In this document: positions 17,591 through 25,814 of the stretch, in pieces | Layout of the letters: the number at the start of each line of letters is the position of its first letter | Numbering within the stretch: position 1 is the first letter of the stretch | Assembly (NCBI GenBank): GCA_902774795.1 | Contig: CACYKA010000005.1 | Location: forward strand, 19,339 to 83,338 | Reading direction: 5' to 3' | Length of the DNA stretch: 64,000 bases | Origin: an uncultured Prevotellaceae bacterium | Lineage (GTDB): Bacteria > Bacteroidota > Bacteroidia > Bacteroidales > Bacteroidaceae | Program-made: the position numbers and the translations under genes | Notes under the pieces: generated by a model | What the model was told of the DNA's origin: nothing | Databases searched by the model: none | What the model saw: only the letters and a program-made list of their open reading frames with translations

Positions 17591-18706
17591 ATGATTCCAG
17601 TCGAACATATGCAGTTTGCAGGTATCGTTCTGACCAGCGTCCTGACCATGATGTTGGCCTTTATGCTGCCTCAATGGCAATCTTCCAGCAAGGTTTTCAG
17701 CCGTTCGCGATGGTTGATGACGGCTGGAACTGTGCTTCTGCCCATACAATTTTTACTGCAATACACCCTGCACTTCCGCCAGATGGGAGTGACACAGGCC
17801 GTGATGGTCAACCTGCTGTTCTTCATACCTGCAGCATGGTTTATAAGTCTGGCCGTGATGAACCTGCTGAGACAGGGACGAATAATGAAGCGCGACTGGG
17901 CTGTGGGTGCTGTTACTTATATGCTGGTTGTAGCGGCGCTGCTTATTGCGGCAATATCAGAAAACCAGCCATTGCTCAGCGATACTCCGGAGATGCGCAC
18001 GGCAGAGTTTGTGTCGGCTGTACTCTATCTGATTATGCAGGCGTATTACAGCGGATTGAACACGTTGGAGTTGAAAAGAATCAGGCGTACGCTGGAGGGA
18101 TATTACGACCAGGACAAGGGTGAGATATTTAACTGGATGAGAAACAGCGTTAGCCTGCTGGGACTATCGGGATTAATGGCACCGATAGCTATTTTCTGGA
18201 GTGGCGGCTGGCTGTTGGTGTACTCTTTGACGCTGTTCATCACCATATTCTACTGTGTAATAAGCTTTTACAGCTATGGAGTTGATCACGCACGACAGAA
18301 GGAACTGAGTGATGCTGAGGAAAGTGCAGAGGAAACAGGACTGAACGAAATGTCAGATTCTGCCAATATAAATGAAGAGGAACGCACACGCGTGGAGAGA
18401 GCTATAGAGCGTTGGGTTCAAGAGGGTGGACACTTGAAGAACGGCATAAATATGGCGCAGGCAGTGAGAGAGATAGGCGTACCGCGCTATCAACTGACAC
18501 AGTGGCTAAAGACGACCGAATGGGAACTTTTTAACCCTTGGCTTGCGCACCTGAGGCTGGAAGAGGCAAAGAAACTGCTGGAAGAACATCCTGACTGGAG
18601 CAATGATACAATAGCGGAACGCTGCGGCTTCAATTCTCGAAGCTATTTCCAGACGGTGTTCAAGAAAAGTACAGGACTTTCCCCGTCGGAATTCTCGAAA
18701 AGATGA
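17591..18706 (+). CDS. Membrane-anchored AraC-family transcriptional regulator
   Basis: 371 residues. Six to seven hydrophobic segments fill residues ~8-225, followed by a charged linker (~230-265) and a C-terminal AraC-type DNA-binding domain. The recognition region includes NMAQAVREIGVPRYQLTQWL and the second helix-turn-helix NDTIAERCGFNSRSYFQTVF, ending in KKSTGLSPSEFSKR. A membrane one-component sensor of this build would sense a signal in or across the inner membrane and act directly on DNA. It is divergent from the giant-protein operon and next to the candidate operator, so control of that operon and of itself is the natural inference. Its membrane half resembles the 231-aa protein at 6750-7445. 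The signal is unknown. Confidence 0.88.
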   Translation: MIPVEHMQFAGIVLTSVLTMMLAFMLPQWQSSSKVFSRSRWLMTAGTVLLPIQFLLQYTLHFRQMGVTQAVMVNLLFFIPAAWFISLAVMNLLRQGRIMKRDWAVGAVTYMLVVAALLIAAISENQPLLSDTPEMRTAEFVSAVLYLIMQAYYSGLNTLELKRIRRTLEGYYDQDKGEIFNWMRNSVSLLGLSGLMAPIAIFWSGGWLLVYSLTLFITIFYCVISFYSYGVDHARQKELSDAEESAEETGLNEMSDSANINEEERTRVERAIERWVQEGGHLKNGINMAQAVREIGVPRYQLTQWLKTTEWELFNPWLAHLRLEEAKKLLEEHPDWSNDTIAERCGFNSRSYFQTVFKKSTGLSPSEFSKR

Positions 18707-18858
18707 CCTGAAAGTTCTTGCGCTCCAGTAGGTGCTCAGGCGCTTTGCGGAACTGACCGATGTTGCTTCTGCGAAGAGGTCATAGAACTTTGGGAATATT
18801 AAGAGAATCGACGAAGTCAATATCAGCAAAGACATCTTTGATAGGAAAACACTGATAT

Positions 18859-19173
18859 TTACAGTGCCGACAGCATGTCCATGAGATAGACAATGACACA
18901 ACAGATGGCGGCGACGGGGAAGAGCCCCATGCCGTACCATGCAGCGATGACGCCCGCAATCAGCGATACAATGCCTGAGGCGGGTGTCATTGTCGTTTGT
19001 ATCATATCGGGAAAGGTCATTACTGCCAGCGTGACGTATGGCATATAATAGAGGAAGCTACGCAGGAACCTGTTGCGTATCTGCCCCTTGATAAGCGTCA
19101 TAGGCAGTACGCGGATGAGGTTGGTGGCAATGATGGCCAGCAGTATGTATATGATGATATTATGCCTTTCCAT
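18859..19173 (-). CDS. azlD: AzlD-family branched-chain amino acid exporter subunit
   Basis: A 104-residue hydrophobic protein with about three to four TM segments. It has the family pattern of small AzlD proteins (TNLIRVLPMTLI near the N-terminus, then RSFLYYMPYVTLAVMTFP). It overlaps the end of azlC by 14 bp, the usual arrangement. The pair is expected to export branched-chain amino acids or similar compounds across the inner membrane; the substrate is inferred from the family. The 152-bp gap between it and the regulator gene contains part of a REP-like sequence (18718-18756) and a weak AATATCAG/CTGATATT inverted repeat. Confidence 0.85.
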   Translation of the reverse strand: MERHNIIIYILLAIIATNLIRVLPMTLIKGQIRNRFLRSFLYYMPYVTLAVMTFPDMIQTTMTPASGIVSLIAGVIAAWYGMGLFPVAAICCVIVYLMDMLSAL

Positions 19174-19918
19174 CGTCTCCTGTTTCTATCGGTTTCACCC
19201 ATGCTATGACGGCTGTGATGACGATTGTGAGTACAATAGTTCTGGTTCCGCTGTTCCATTCACTGGTTATTGGGGCCACAGCACACAGTCCGCTCAGCAC
19301 AAAACTGGCAATGATGGCGTAGAGCACATCGCGGTCAGTGCGTGCAAAGGGCATTATGATGGCAAGGAACATACCATAGAGTGCTACGCTGAGGGCAGAC
19401 ACGATGGTAGGAGGTAGCATGCCGCCCGCTATGATGCCTGCAGCACAGCCGGAAGCCCAGAAGAGTCCTGAGATAAGGGCTGCGGAATAGGTGTAGGCGG
19501 GTGGGGTATAGCCCTTGTGGTTTATGGAAATGCCGAATATCTCATCAGTAATGCAGCATGCCATCAGTATGCGGTGAAGCCACGAGGTGCAGGGTGCTAA
19601 TTTCTGCGACAGGGCGGCACTCATCAGCATATAGCGCAGGTTCACCACGAGGCACATGGCGATAAGTTCCACGTAGGTGGCATTGACGGCAACCAGCGTA
19701 TAAACGCCGTATTCACCGGCTGAGGCGCGTGTAAAGAAGCTACTGACAAACCCTAGAGCAGCCGTCAGTCCGGCTTTCTTGGCGATGATGCCGAGAGAGA
19801 AGGCAACGGCAAAATAGCCCATGGCGATGGGTATGCCGTCGCGCAGGCCAGTGGTAATCTCATGGCTCAGACTGCTGACGTCAGTATTCTTAGCGTTTTC
19901 TGATGGGATATTTTTCAT
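19160..19918 (-). CDS. azlC: AzlC-family branched-chain amino acid permease
   Basis: 252 residues from the ATG at 19918. The protein has the AzlC signature order: GLRDGIPIAMGYFAVAFSLG, NLRYMLMSAALS and a DE pair in ACCITDEIFG, across about six to seven TM segments. A TTG at 19930 would add four residues, but it overlaps the -7 box (19928-19935), so I chose the ATG. The gene overlaps azlD downstream. The resulting mRNA leader would be only a few nucleotides. Confidence 0.87.
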   Translation of the reverse strand: MKNIPSENAKNTDVSSLSHEITTGLRDGIPIAMGYFAVAFSLGIIAKKAGLTAALGFVSSFFTRASAGEYGVYTLVAVNATYVELIAMCLVVNLRYMLMSAALSQKLAPCTSWLHRILMACCITDEIFGISINHKGYTPPAYTYSAALISGLFWASGCAAGIIAGGMLPPTIVSALSVALYGMFLAIIMPFARTDRDVLYAIIASFVLSGLCAVAPITSEWNSGTRTIVLTIVITAVIAWVKPIETGDDGKA

Positions 19919-19927
19919 TCTGGGCTG

Positions 19928-19935
19928 CAAAGGTA
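19928..19935 (-). promoter_or_regulatory. -7 box immediately upstream of azlC
   Basis: TACCTTTG on the minus strand is a full TAnnTTTG match. Its end is only 9 bp from the azlC ATG, which implies a nearly leaderless transcript. Confidence 0.5.
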
Positions 19936-20030
19936 CAAAAAGTTTTCAATTTTTCATTCACTTTGCTACTCCTTTATTATATATTATAAGGTGATTATTC
20001 GTAAAAGGCCTTTTTTTACGGAAAAATCGT

Positions 20031-20038
20031 TATATTTG
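20031..20038 (+). promoter_or_regulatory. -7 box for the GH3 gene
   Basis: TATATTTG matches TAnnTTTG, 64 bp upstream of the GH3 ATG. A weak T-rich stretch lies at the -33 position. Confidence 0.45.
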
Positions 20039-20102
20039 CAGCCAAGAATATAAAATAAACACGCAAATGCACAATTTTTGATAAGAAAAAGTAAGTGTGA
20101 AA

Positions 20103-22331
20103 ATGAGGACTTTTATTATCTTTGCATCGCTAATGATGACAACAATGACAATGATGGGACAAGTCTATCTTGATCCGCAGGCTCCCGTCGAGGAGCGAGT
20201 TAAGGATGCTCTGGCGCGTATGACCACCCACGAGAAGATTAAGGTCTTGCATGCTCAGAGTAAGTTTACATCTGCAGGCGTTCCACGTCTGGGCATCCGT
20301 CAACTCAACATGGACGACGGCCCTCATGGGGTGCGTGAGGAACTGCTGTGGAATTCATGGTCTCCTGCAGGATGGACCAATGACTACTGTGTAGCCTTTC
20401 CATCGCTTACGTGTCTTGCTGCCACATGGAACCGCGACCTGTCACGTCTCTATGGCCAAAGTATCAGCGAGGAGTTTGCCTTCAGGGGTAAGGACATCAT
20501 GCTGGGACCTGGTGTGAACATTGCCAGAACACCTCTCAACGGACGTGCCTTCGAATACATGGGTGAAGACCCTATGCTGGCAGGAGAAATGGTAGTACCC
20601 TATATTAAAGCTGTACAGGCCAACGGCGTAGCCTGCTGTCTGAAGCATTTCGTGCTCAACGACCAAGAGAAAAACCGCTTTTCCGTCAATGTGAACGTTT
20701 CTGAACGCGCTATGAGGGAGATATATCTGGCACCCTTCAAGAGGGCTGTCGATAAGGCTCATGTATATACCATCATGGGCAGTTACAACCTCTGGAAGAA
20801 CATACATTGCTGTCAGCATGACGAACTGCTCAATAACATCCTCAAGAAAGAATGGAATTGGGACGGTGCCCTCGTCAGCGACTGGGGTGGTGTGACAGAT
20901 ACATGGCAGGCTGCCACTGGCGGTCTCGACATAGAAATGGGCACATATACCGACGGCAAGCTGAAAGAGTCGGAGTTTACCTTTGATGACTATTACCTCG
21001 GCAATCCTTTCGAAAAACTCATTGAGGAGGGAAAGATTCCCATGTCTGTGCTTGACGATAAGGTAAGCCGTGTGTTGCGTACCATCTTCCGTACAGCGAT
21101 GAATCCGAATAAAATTGTAGGCAGCCTTTGCTCTGAAGCACATTATGAGGCCTGCCGCCAGATAGGTGAGGAGGGCATCGTGCTGTTGCGCAACGAAGGT
21201 GTGAAAAACAAGAAAGGCACCCAGTTGTTGCCTCTCGACCTTAAGAAATACAAGAAAATACTCGTCGTTGGTGAGAATGCCACTCGCTCCCTCACACAAG
21301 GAGGCGGCTCATCAGAACTGAAAACTCTGAAAGACATATCGCCGTTAGAAGCTCTGCAAGCAGCAGTGGCGGAAGCGAATTCTTCACTCTTAACTCTTCA
21401 CTCTTCACTTTTCTTCGCCCAAGGCTACGCCTCTGGCCGTGCCATCTATGACAAGGTTGATAAGGTTGACCCTGCTTTAAACACGCAGCTTAAGGCTGAG
21501 GCTCTGGAGAAAGCCCGCGAAGCTGACCTTATCATATATGTCGGTGGAATGAACAAAAACCATCGTCAGGATTGTGAGAATGGCGACCGCGAGGGCTATG
21601 ACCTCTCTTTCGGCCAAAACGAACTCATCTCTGAACTTGCTGCAATAAATCCTAATATCATCGTTGTTACCTTTGGCGGTAATCCATACGCTACTCCTTG
21701 GCTTCAGCAGGTACCTGCCCTCGTTCATTGCTGGTATCTGGGCAGCGAGGCCGGGTCCGCCCTCGTCAATGTTCTTACAGGTGCGGTCTGCCCAAGTGGT
21801 AAGTTGCCAGTCACGTTCGCCAAGCATTATGAGGACTATCCTTATGTGAAGTATGGTGCAGAGGCCTATCCTGGTGTCAACAGGCAGGTGTATTATAAGG
21901 AAGATGTCTTTGTAGGCTATCGCGGTTTCGAGAAAGACAAGACTCCGGCTCTGTTCCCATTCGGTTTCGGTCTGAGTTACACCACATTTTCGATTCAAGA
22001 TTCAAGGTTCAAGGTTCAAGGCGACTCCATCTTCGTCACTGTCACCGTCACTAATACGGGCAGCGTCGCTGGCAAGGAAGTAGTGCAGGTATATGTTTCG
22101 GCTCCGAAGAATGCGCAGATAGAGAAGCCTGTGAAGGAACTGAAGACCTTTGCCAAGACAAAACTGTTGCAGCCAGGGGAGAAGCAGACTCTGACGATGA
22201 CCATCGCCAAGGCCGACCTCGCATCATGGAACGAGGCTCTGCACCAGTGGCAGACAGACAATGGCGATTACACAATACAGGTGGGCAGAAACAGCCGCGA
22301 TATCGTCAAGAAAGAGAAGGTTACGCTGTAA
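20103..22331 (+). CDS. Glycoside hydrolase family 3 (beta-glucosidase-like)
   Basis: 742 residues from ATG 20103 (a GTG at 20097 is possible). A short signal peptide (FIIFASLMMTTMTMMG) suggests a periplasmic or exported enzyme. The GH3 barrel has RLGIRQLNMDDGPHGVREE and CLKHFVLNDQEKNR; the nucleophile Asp is about residue 260 in GALVSDWGG. The alpha/beta C-domain (GEEGIVLLRNEG, LPVTFAKHYEDYPY) and a terminal FnIII-like domain (GDSIFVTVTVTNTGSVAGKE) follow. It probably hydrolyses beta-linked glucosides or xylosides; the substrate cannot be told. Two heptamer arrays lie in frame (21379-21413 and 21992-22019). It overlaps the convergent gluQ gene by 11 bp. Confidence 0.93.
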   Translation: MRTFIIFASLMMTTMTMMGQVYLDPQAPVEERVKDALARMTTHEKIKVLHAQSKFTSAGVPRLGIRQLNMDDGPHGVREELLWNSWSPAGWTNDYCVAFPSLTCLAATWNRDLSRLYGQSISEEFAFRGKDIMLGPGVNIARTPLNGRAFEYMGEDPMLAGEMVVPYIKAVQANGVACCLKHFVLNDQEKNRFSVNVNVSERAMREIYLAPFKRAVDKAHVYTIMGSYNLWKNIHCCQHDELLNNILKKEWNWDGALVSDWGGVTDTWQAATGGLDIEMGTYTDGKLKESEFTFDDYYLGNPFEKLIEEGKIPMSVLDDKVSRVLRTIFRTAMNPNKIVGSLCSEAHYEACRQIGEEGIVLLRNEGVKNKKGTQLLPLDLKKYKKILVVGENATRSLTQGGGSSELKTLKDISPLEALQAAVAEANSSLLTLHSSLFFAQGYASGRAIYDKVDKVDPALNTQLKAEALEKAREADLIIYVGGMNKNHRQDCENGDREGYDLSFGQNELISELAAINPNIIVVTFGGNPYATPWLQQVPALVHCWYLGSEAGSALVNVLTGAVCPSGKLPVTFAKHYEDYPYVKYGAEAYPGVNRQVYYKEDVFVGYRGFEKDKTPALFPFGFGLSYTTFSIQDSRFKVQGDSIFVTVTVTNTGSVAGKEVVQVYVSAPKNAQIEKPVKELKTFAKTKLLQPGEKQTLTMTIAKADLASWNEALHQWQTDNGDYTIQVGRNSRDIVKKEKVTL
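21379..21413. repeat. Heptamer array inside the GH3 gene (ACTCTTC x5)
   Basis: Units ATTCTTC, ACTCTTA, ACTCTTC, ACTCTTC and ACTTTTC run in frame and encode NSSLLTLHSSLFF, a 7-residue repeat, in the alpha/beta domain. Confidence 0.85.
21992..22019. repeat. Second heptamer array inside the GH3 gene (GATTCAA/GGTTCAA x4)
   Basis: GATTCAA x2 and GGTTCAA x2 encode IQDSRFKVQ at the start of the terminal FnIII-like domain. Confidence 0.85.
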
Positions 22332-23256
22332 ACAGGTCTGATTCGCCTGCTGTGATGTCTTTTACGGGCACTTTTTCCCATGAGAAGGTGGGAAGAAGTG
22401 CCTGTGGCGTTATGGGCGATGGGGTTGGAGCAAACCCTGCAAGATGGGCTATGGTGCCTATAATTTCAGGGGCAGTATGGTGTTGGCGCAGGATGCCCAT
22501 GTCAAGGCTTTTGTCGCGTTTTGACAGGCGCTGCCCGGCATCGTTGATGAGGAGTGGAAAATGAGTGTAGCTGATATCGTCAGTATCTTTTATGCTGTCC
22601 AGACGGCGCAGTTCGCAGGCAAGAAAGATTTGCTGCGGAGTGGAGAGTAATAAGTCGCGCCCCCTTACCACCTCAGTGATGCCCGTCAGCATATCGTCTA
22701 TGGTGACAACCAGTTGGTAGGCGAAAGCCCCGTCTTTGCGTCGTACGATAAAATCGCCTATTTCTGATGGCAGATGAATGCTGTATGCCCCATAGTGGCC
22801 GTCGAAAACGTCTATTGTCTCGTCTGGAACCTTCATTCGCCATGCTGGTGCAACATTGGCAGGATAGTCCGCTGGTGTAAGGTTGCGGCACGTACCTTTA
22901 TATACTACCCTTCCGTCAGACTCATGCGGTGCCTGCGTAGCCAGCAGGTCGGCTCTGGTGCAGAAGCATGGGTAAAGCAGACCGTCATCGCGCAGCAAAT
23001 CAAAGAAATGCTCATAAATATCCTGTCGCTTGCTTTGGTAGATTACCTCTCCATCCCATGAAAGGCCCAACCACTCAAGGTCTTCCATAATCTGGTCGGC
23101 ATATTCCTTTTTGGAGCGTCCAGGATCTATGTCCTCTATGCGTAGCAGCCATTCTCCCCCCTTGCTCTTTGCTGACAGCCAAGAGAGTAGAGCCGCATAT
23201 ACATTGCCAAGATGCATGCGACCAGTAGGGGAGGGAGCAAAGCGACCTTTTGGCAT
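22321..23256 (-). CDS. gluQ: Glutamyl-Q tRNA(Asp) synthetase
   Basis: 311 residues. It has the class I synthetase motifs: 'HIGH' as HLGN in FAPSPTGRMHLGNVYAALL and 'KMSKS' as RLSKRD. It lacks the anticodon-binding domain of full-length GluRS, as expected for GluQ-RS, which charges glutamate onto queuosine at position 34 of tRNA-Asp. Zinc-ligand cysteines are visible (YPCFCTRAD and the later GTCRN). It lies 72 bp downstream of cdd, the gap being filled by heptamer arrays, so the two may be co-transcribed. It overlaps the GH3 gene by 11 bp tail to tail. Confidence 0.93.
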   Translation of the reverse strand: MPKGRFAPSPTGRMHLGNVYAALLSWLSAKSKGGEWLLRIEDIDPGRSKKEYADQIMEDLEWLGLSWDGEVIYQSKRQDIYEHFFDLLRDDGLLYPCFCTRADLLATQAPHESDGRVVYKGTCRNLTPADYPANVAPAWRMKVPDETIDVFDGHYGAYSIHLPSEIGDFIVRRKDGAFAYQLVVTIDDMLTGITEVVRGRDLLLSTPQQIFLACELRRLDSIKDTDDISYTHFPLLINDAGQRLSKRDKSLDMGILRQHHTAPEIIGTIAHLAGFAPTPSPITPQALLPTFSWEKVPVKDITAGESDLFTA

Positions 23257-23257
23257 T

Positions 23258-23334
23258 AATTGAGAATTGAGAATTGAAAATTGATAATTGAGAATTAGCC
23301 TTTGACCTTAGACTTTTGACTTTAGACCTTACAA
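23258..23334. repeat. Two abutting heptamer arrays (AATTGAG x6, CTTTGAC x5)
   Basis: AATTGAG-type units fill 23258-23299 and CTTTGAC-type units fill 23300-23334. The second array runs over the cdd stop codon (23329-23331). Confidence 0.9.
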
Positions 23335-23745
23335 GCTAAAGCTTTCGGGCAGGAGTTCAGCGAGAGTGAAGACTTTCTGCTCAAGGATGTTGCCTTCTTC
23401 GTCGGTCTTGGCACAGATAATTTTGAAGTCGGGCTCGCAGAATTCCCTCATCACCTGTCGGCATACACCGCATGGGGTGCAGAAGTCAGTGCTTTCCTTG
23501 TCGGCAGAGCCGCCAGTGATGGCTATAGCACAAAAATCCTTGCTGTCTTCGCTTATAGCCTTTGCGAAGGCTACGCGTTCAGCACACATGGAGGGAGAGA
23601 AAGCTGCATTCTCGATGTTGCATCCCTTGAACACCCTGCCGTCGGAGCATAGCAGGGCAGCGCCAACCCTGAAGTGTGAATATGGGGAATAGGAGTGCTT
23701 CCGTGCCTCCAAGGCTGTTGTTATTAGTTCATCATATTCTTTCAT
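23329..23745 (-). CDS. cdd: Cytidine deaminase
   Basis: 138 residues, the usual size for homotetrameric cytidine deaminase. The zinc site is complete: CAE in SPSMCAERVAFAKA supplies one Cys and the catalytic Glu, and PCGVCRQ supplies the other two Cys. Substrate-binding YSPYSHFRVGAAL and the NIENAAFS motif are present. It converts cytidine and deoxycytidine to uridine and deoxyuridine in pyrimidine salvage. A -7 box (23769-23776) precedes it. The stop codon falls inside a heptamer array. Confidence 0.96.
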   Translation of the reverse strand: MKEYDELITTALEARKHSYSPYSHFRVGAALLCSDGRVFKGCNIENAAFSPSMCAERVAFAKAISEDSKDFCAIAITGGSADKESTDFCTPCGVCRQVMREFCEPDFKIICAKTDEEGNILEQKVFTLAELLPESFSL

Positions 23746-23768
23746 GGGGACAAATTATTTTGTGGGGG

Positions 23769-23776
23769 CAAAATTA
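23769..23776 (-). promoter_or_regulatory. -7 box for cdd
   Basis: TAATTTTG on the minus strand, 23 bp upstream of the cdd ATG, matches TAnnTTTG. No clear -33 box. Confidence 0.4.
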
Positions 23777-23870
23777 CAACTTTGTTATGAGAAAAGCAAG
23801 TAAATCCTTAAAATGTGTAAAAAAATACGCCTTTCTTTATCAAAATGTTAGGAATTTTGAAATATTTTAA

Positions 23871-23878
23871 TATCTTTG
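23871..23878 (+). promoter_or_regulatory. -7 box for the PAP2 gene
   Basis: TATCTTTG matches TAnnTTTG, 29 bp before the ATG at 23908. A TTTG lies at 23856-23859, closer than the usual 17-20 bp. Confidence 0.45.
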
Positions 23879-23907
23879 CACTAGTTTTTACTAATTAACC
23901 TAAAAAT

Positions 23908-25737
23908 ATGAAATTAAGACAGTTTTTTACACTTCTAGTTGTTGTCTTGGCAGCACAGGTCAATGCGAACAACTATCGCAACATGGAGCCAATGACTCTG
24001 GATGTTCCTGAATTGAAGTTTGAAGTGACTAGTCAGCCAGAACAGGTTTCTAACAATCTTGAGGTGGCTTATCCTTCAGCAAGTCCTAAGATGGATGTTT
24101 CCTTCTTCAAGTCTAAGACAAATCCTGGTGTTAAGCCCTACAAGTTTATGGACGACATGACCTTCGTCGGTGTTCCTCTGTTCTTTGCAGGTTGGGCACT
24201 CAAGAGCGAAAAGTCTATGTTCCGCGTTAATGCAAAGGCTGAGCAGGGCGGTAAGAGAAATACCCAGCTTCTGACAGACTTTAAGACAGGTATCGATGAC
24301 TATACACAGTTCTTCGGTCCTGCAATGGTTCTTGGCCTGAAAATCGGCGGCTATGAAGGCCGTAGCGACTGGCCTCGCCTGTTGGCAAGTGCTGGTATGT
24401 CATACGGTATCATGGCACTTCTCGTAAATACTATTAAGTATTCAGCCAAGGAGATGCGTCCAGACGGTTCTACCAGAAACTCATGGCCTTCAGGTCATAC
24501 GGCAACAGCCTTCGTAGGTGCTACCTTGCTGCATAAGGAGTATGGTCTGACACGTTCACCTTGGTGGTCAGTAGCAGGTTATGGTGTTGCAACAGCAACA
24601 GGTGTGATGCGTGTGCTGAACAACCGCCACTGGGTAAGTGATGTGATGTCTGGTGCAGGTCTCGGTATTCTTTCCGGTGAGCTTGGCTATGCCCTCTGTG
24701 ATGTATTCTTCAAGGGTAAGGGCCTCCTGCGCAATGACCTGCAGATTGATAATGAGAAGCCTACATTCTTTGGCATTTCCATGGGTGTGGGTCTTGGAAA
24801 CAAAGACCTCGAATTTGAGGAAGAAGGTGAAAAGGCAGGCATCAAGTTCCGTGCAGCCACTGTGGTTGATGCAGAAGGTGCTTACTTCTTCAATAAGTAC
24901 ATCGGTGTCGGTGGACGTCTGAGAGTAAGGGCTATGTCTGCAAAGGACTTTGGACAGTATGCAGAAAATTTGCAGGCAGAAGACGTTGAAGCATGGAGTG
25001 ATTTACAGCCTCTCTATGAAGCAATGCATCCGGAAGATTATCCAGCTACTTCTTCCGACCCGGTGGAACAGAGGTTTGATAACTGGATAACATACATGAA
25101 TAAAATCTATAATGATGCTACTGACGAATCCAGAGGCAACAATGCTCCTGTCACTGATATTAAAGGTATAATCAAGAGCGACCACATTACTGAGTTTACA
25201 GCCAGTGTTGGTATGTACTTCAATCTGCCACTCAGCAAGCGTTTCTCTCTCGGTACCAAGGCCCTCATCGGTCGTTCGTTCACACAGGACCTTGACATCG
25301 ACGGTCAGGCTTCAGGCAATGTGAAGGACATAAGTTTTTCCACAACTCTTGATAATACTTCAGGAACCGGCAACCCAGAACTGTATCTTAACAGCCTGGA
25401 TTACCCAAAAAGCACTGGTGAGCAATGGACTGACGAATGGGAGTATCTGACAGTAGGTGCCAAGTCTTCTACATCATTCGGCACAGGTCTTTCAGTTACC
25501 TATAAGTACAAGTCAAACTTCTCTTGGAGACTGTTCTGCGACTATGATTATACCAGAAAGGAATACACTATGAAGTATGATCCTTGCCACTTCATGACAA
25601 AGGGTCTTACCCCTGGTGCACAGTCATTGTTTGCAGCAGCAAGTGAAAGTGGAGATCCATTCCAGGTTTATGAATATAAGAAAAAGAAGAATATGAACTA
25701 TTGGACAATAGGTTTGTCATTCCTCGTAAACCTTTAA
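23908..25737 (+). CDS. PAP2-family phosphatase fused to a C-terminal barrel-like domain
   Basis: 609 residues with a signal peptide (FFTLLVVVLAAQVNA). The acid-phosphatase signature is complete: K-x6-RP (KYSAKEMRP, ~residue 178), PSGH (SWPSGHTATAF, ~194) and R-x5-H-x3-D (RVLNNRHWVSD, ~238). The family removes phosphate from lipid phosphates such as undecaprenyl-PP or lipid A; which substrate applies here is unknown. From ~290 onward the sequence alternates in beta-barrel style (GISMGVGLG, YFNKYIGVGGRLRV, ASVGMYFNLPLSKRF) and ends in YWTIGLSFLVNL, an aromatic-rich terminal strand typical of outer-membrane proteins. It is followed by a terminator at 25747-25779. Confidence 0.88.
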   Translation: MKLRQFFTLLVVVLAAQVNANNYRNMEPMTLDVPELKFEVTSQPEQVSNNLEVAYPSASPKMDVSFFKSKTNPGVKPYKFMDDMTFVGVPLFFAGWALKSEKSMFRVNAKAEQGGKRNTQLLTDFKTGIDDYTQFFGPAMVLGLKIGGYEGRSDWPRLLASAGMSYGIMALLVNTIKYSAKEMRPDGSTRNSWPSGHTATAFVGATLLHKEYGLTRSPWWSVAGYGVATATGVMRVLNNRHWVSDVMSGAGLGILSGELGYALCDVFFKGKGLLRNDLQIDNEKPTFFGISMGVGLGNKDLEFEEEGEKAGIKFRAATVVDAEGAYFFNKYIGVGGRLRVRAMSAKDFGQYAENLQAEDVEAWSDLQPLYEAMHPEDYPATSSDPVEQRFDNWITYMNKIYNDATDESRGNNAPVTDIKGIIKSDHITEFTASVGMYFNLPLSKRFSLGTKALIGRSFTQDLDIDGQASGNVKDISFSTTLDNTSGTGNPELYLNSLDYPKSTGEQWTDEWEYLTVGAKSSTSFGTGLSVTYKYKSNFSWRLFCDYDYTRKEYTMKYDPCHFMTKGLTPGAQSLFAAASESGDPFQVYEYKKKKNMNYWTIGLSFLVNL

Positions 25738-25746
25738 ATAGCATAA

Positions 25747-25779
25747 AGAGCCGCGACACAACAATCGCGGTTCTTTTTT
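25747..25779 (+). terminator. Rho-independent terminator after the PAP2 gene
   Basis: Stem AGAGCCGCGA (25747-25756) pairs with TCGCGGTTCT (25765-25774) with one G-T wobble, followed by a T run. Confidence 0.85.
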
Positions 25780-25792
25780 GCTAACAAATTCA

Positions 25793-25800
25793 TATTTTTG
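25793..25800 (+). promoter_or_regulatory. -7 box for the Gate-domain gene
   Basis: TATTTTTG matches TAnnTTTG and lies 14 bp before the TTG start at 25815. It is just downstream of the terminator, so the next gene is its own unit. Confidence 0.4.
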
Positions 25801-25814
25801 CACTCGATTACTCC

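Noticed and set aside
17407-17649. N-terminal extension of the giant protein to ATG 17649
   Set aside because: It would cover the operator, the promoter and the regulator's start; the internal ATG at 17406 begins a proper signal peptide.
20442-21299. 285-aa open frame on - inside the GH3 gene
   Set aside because: Antisense shadow of GH3 catalytic sequence; no motif of its own.
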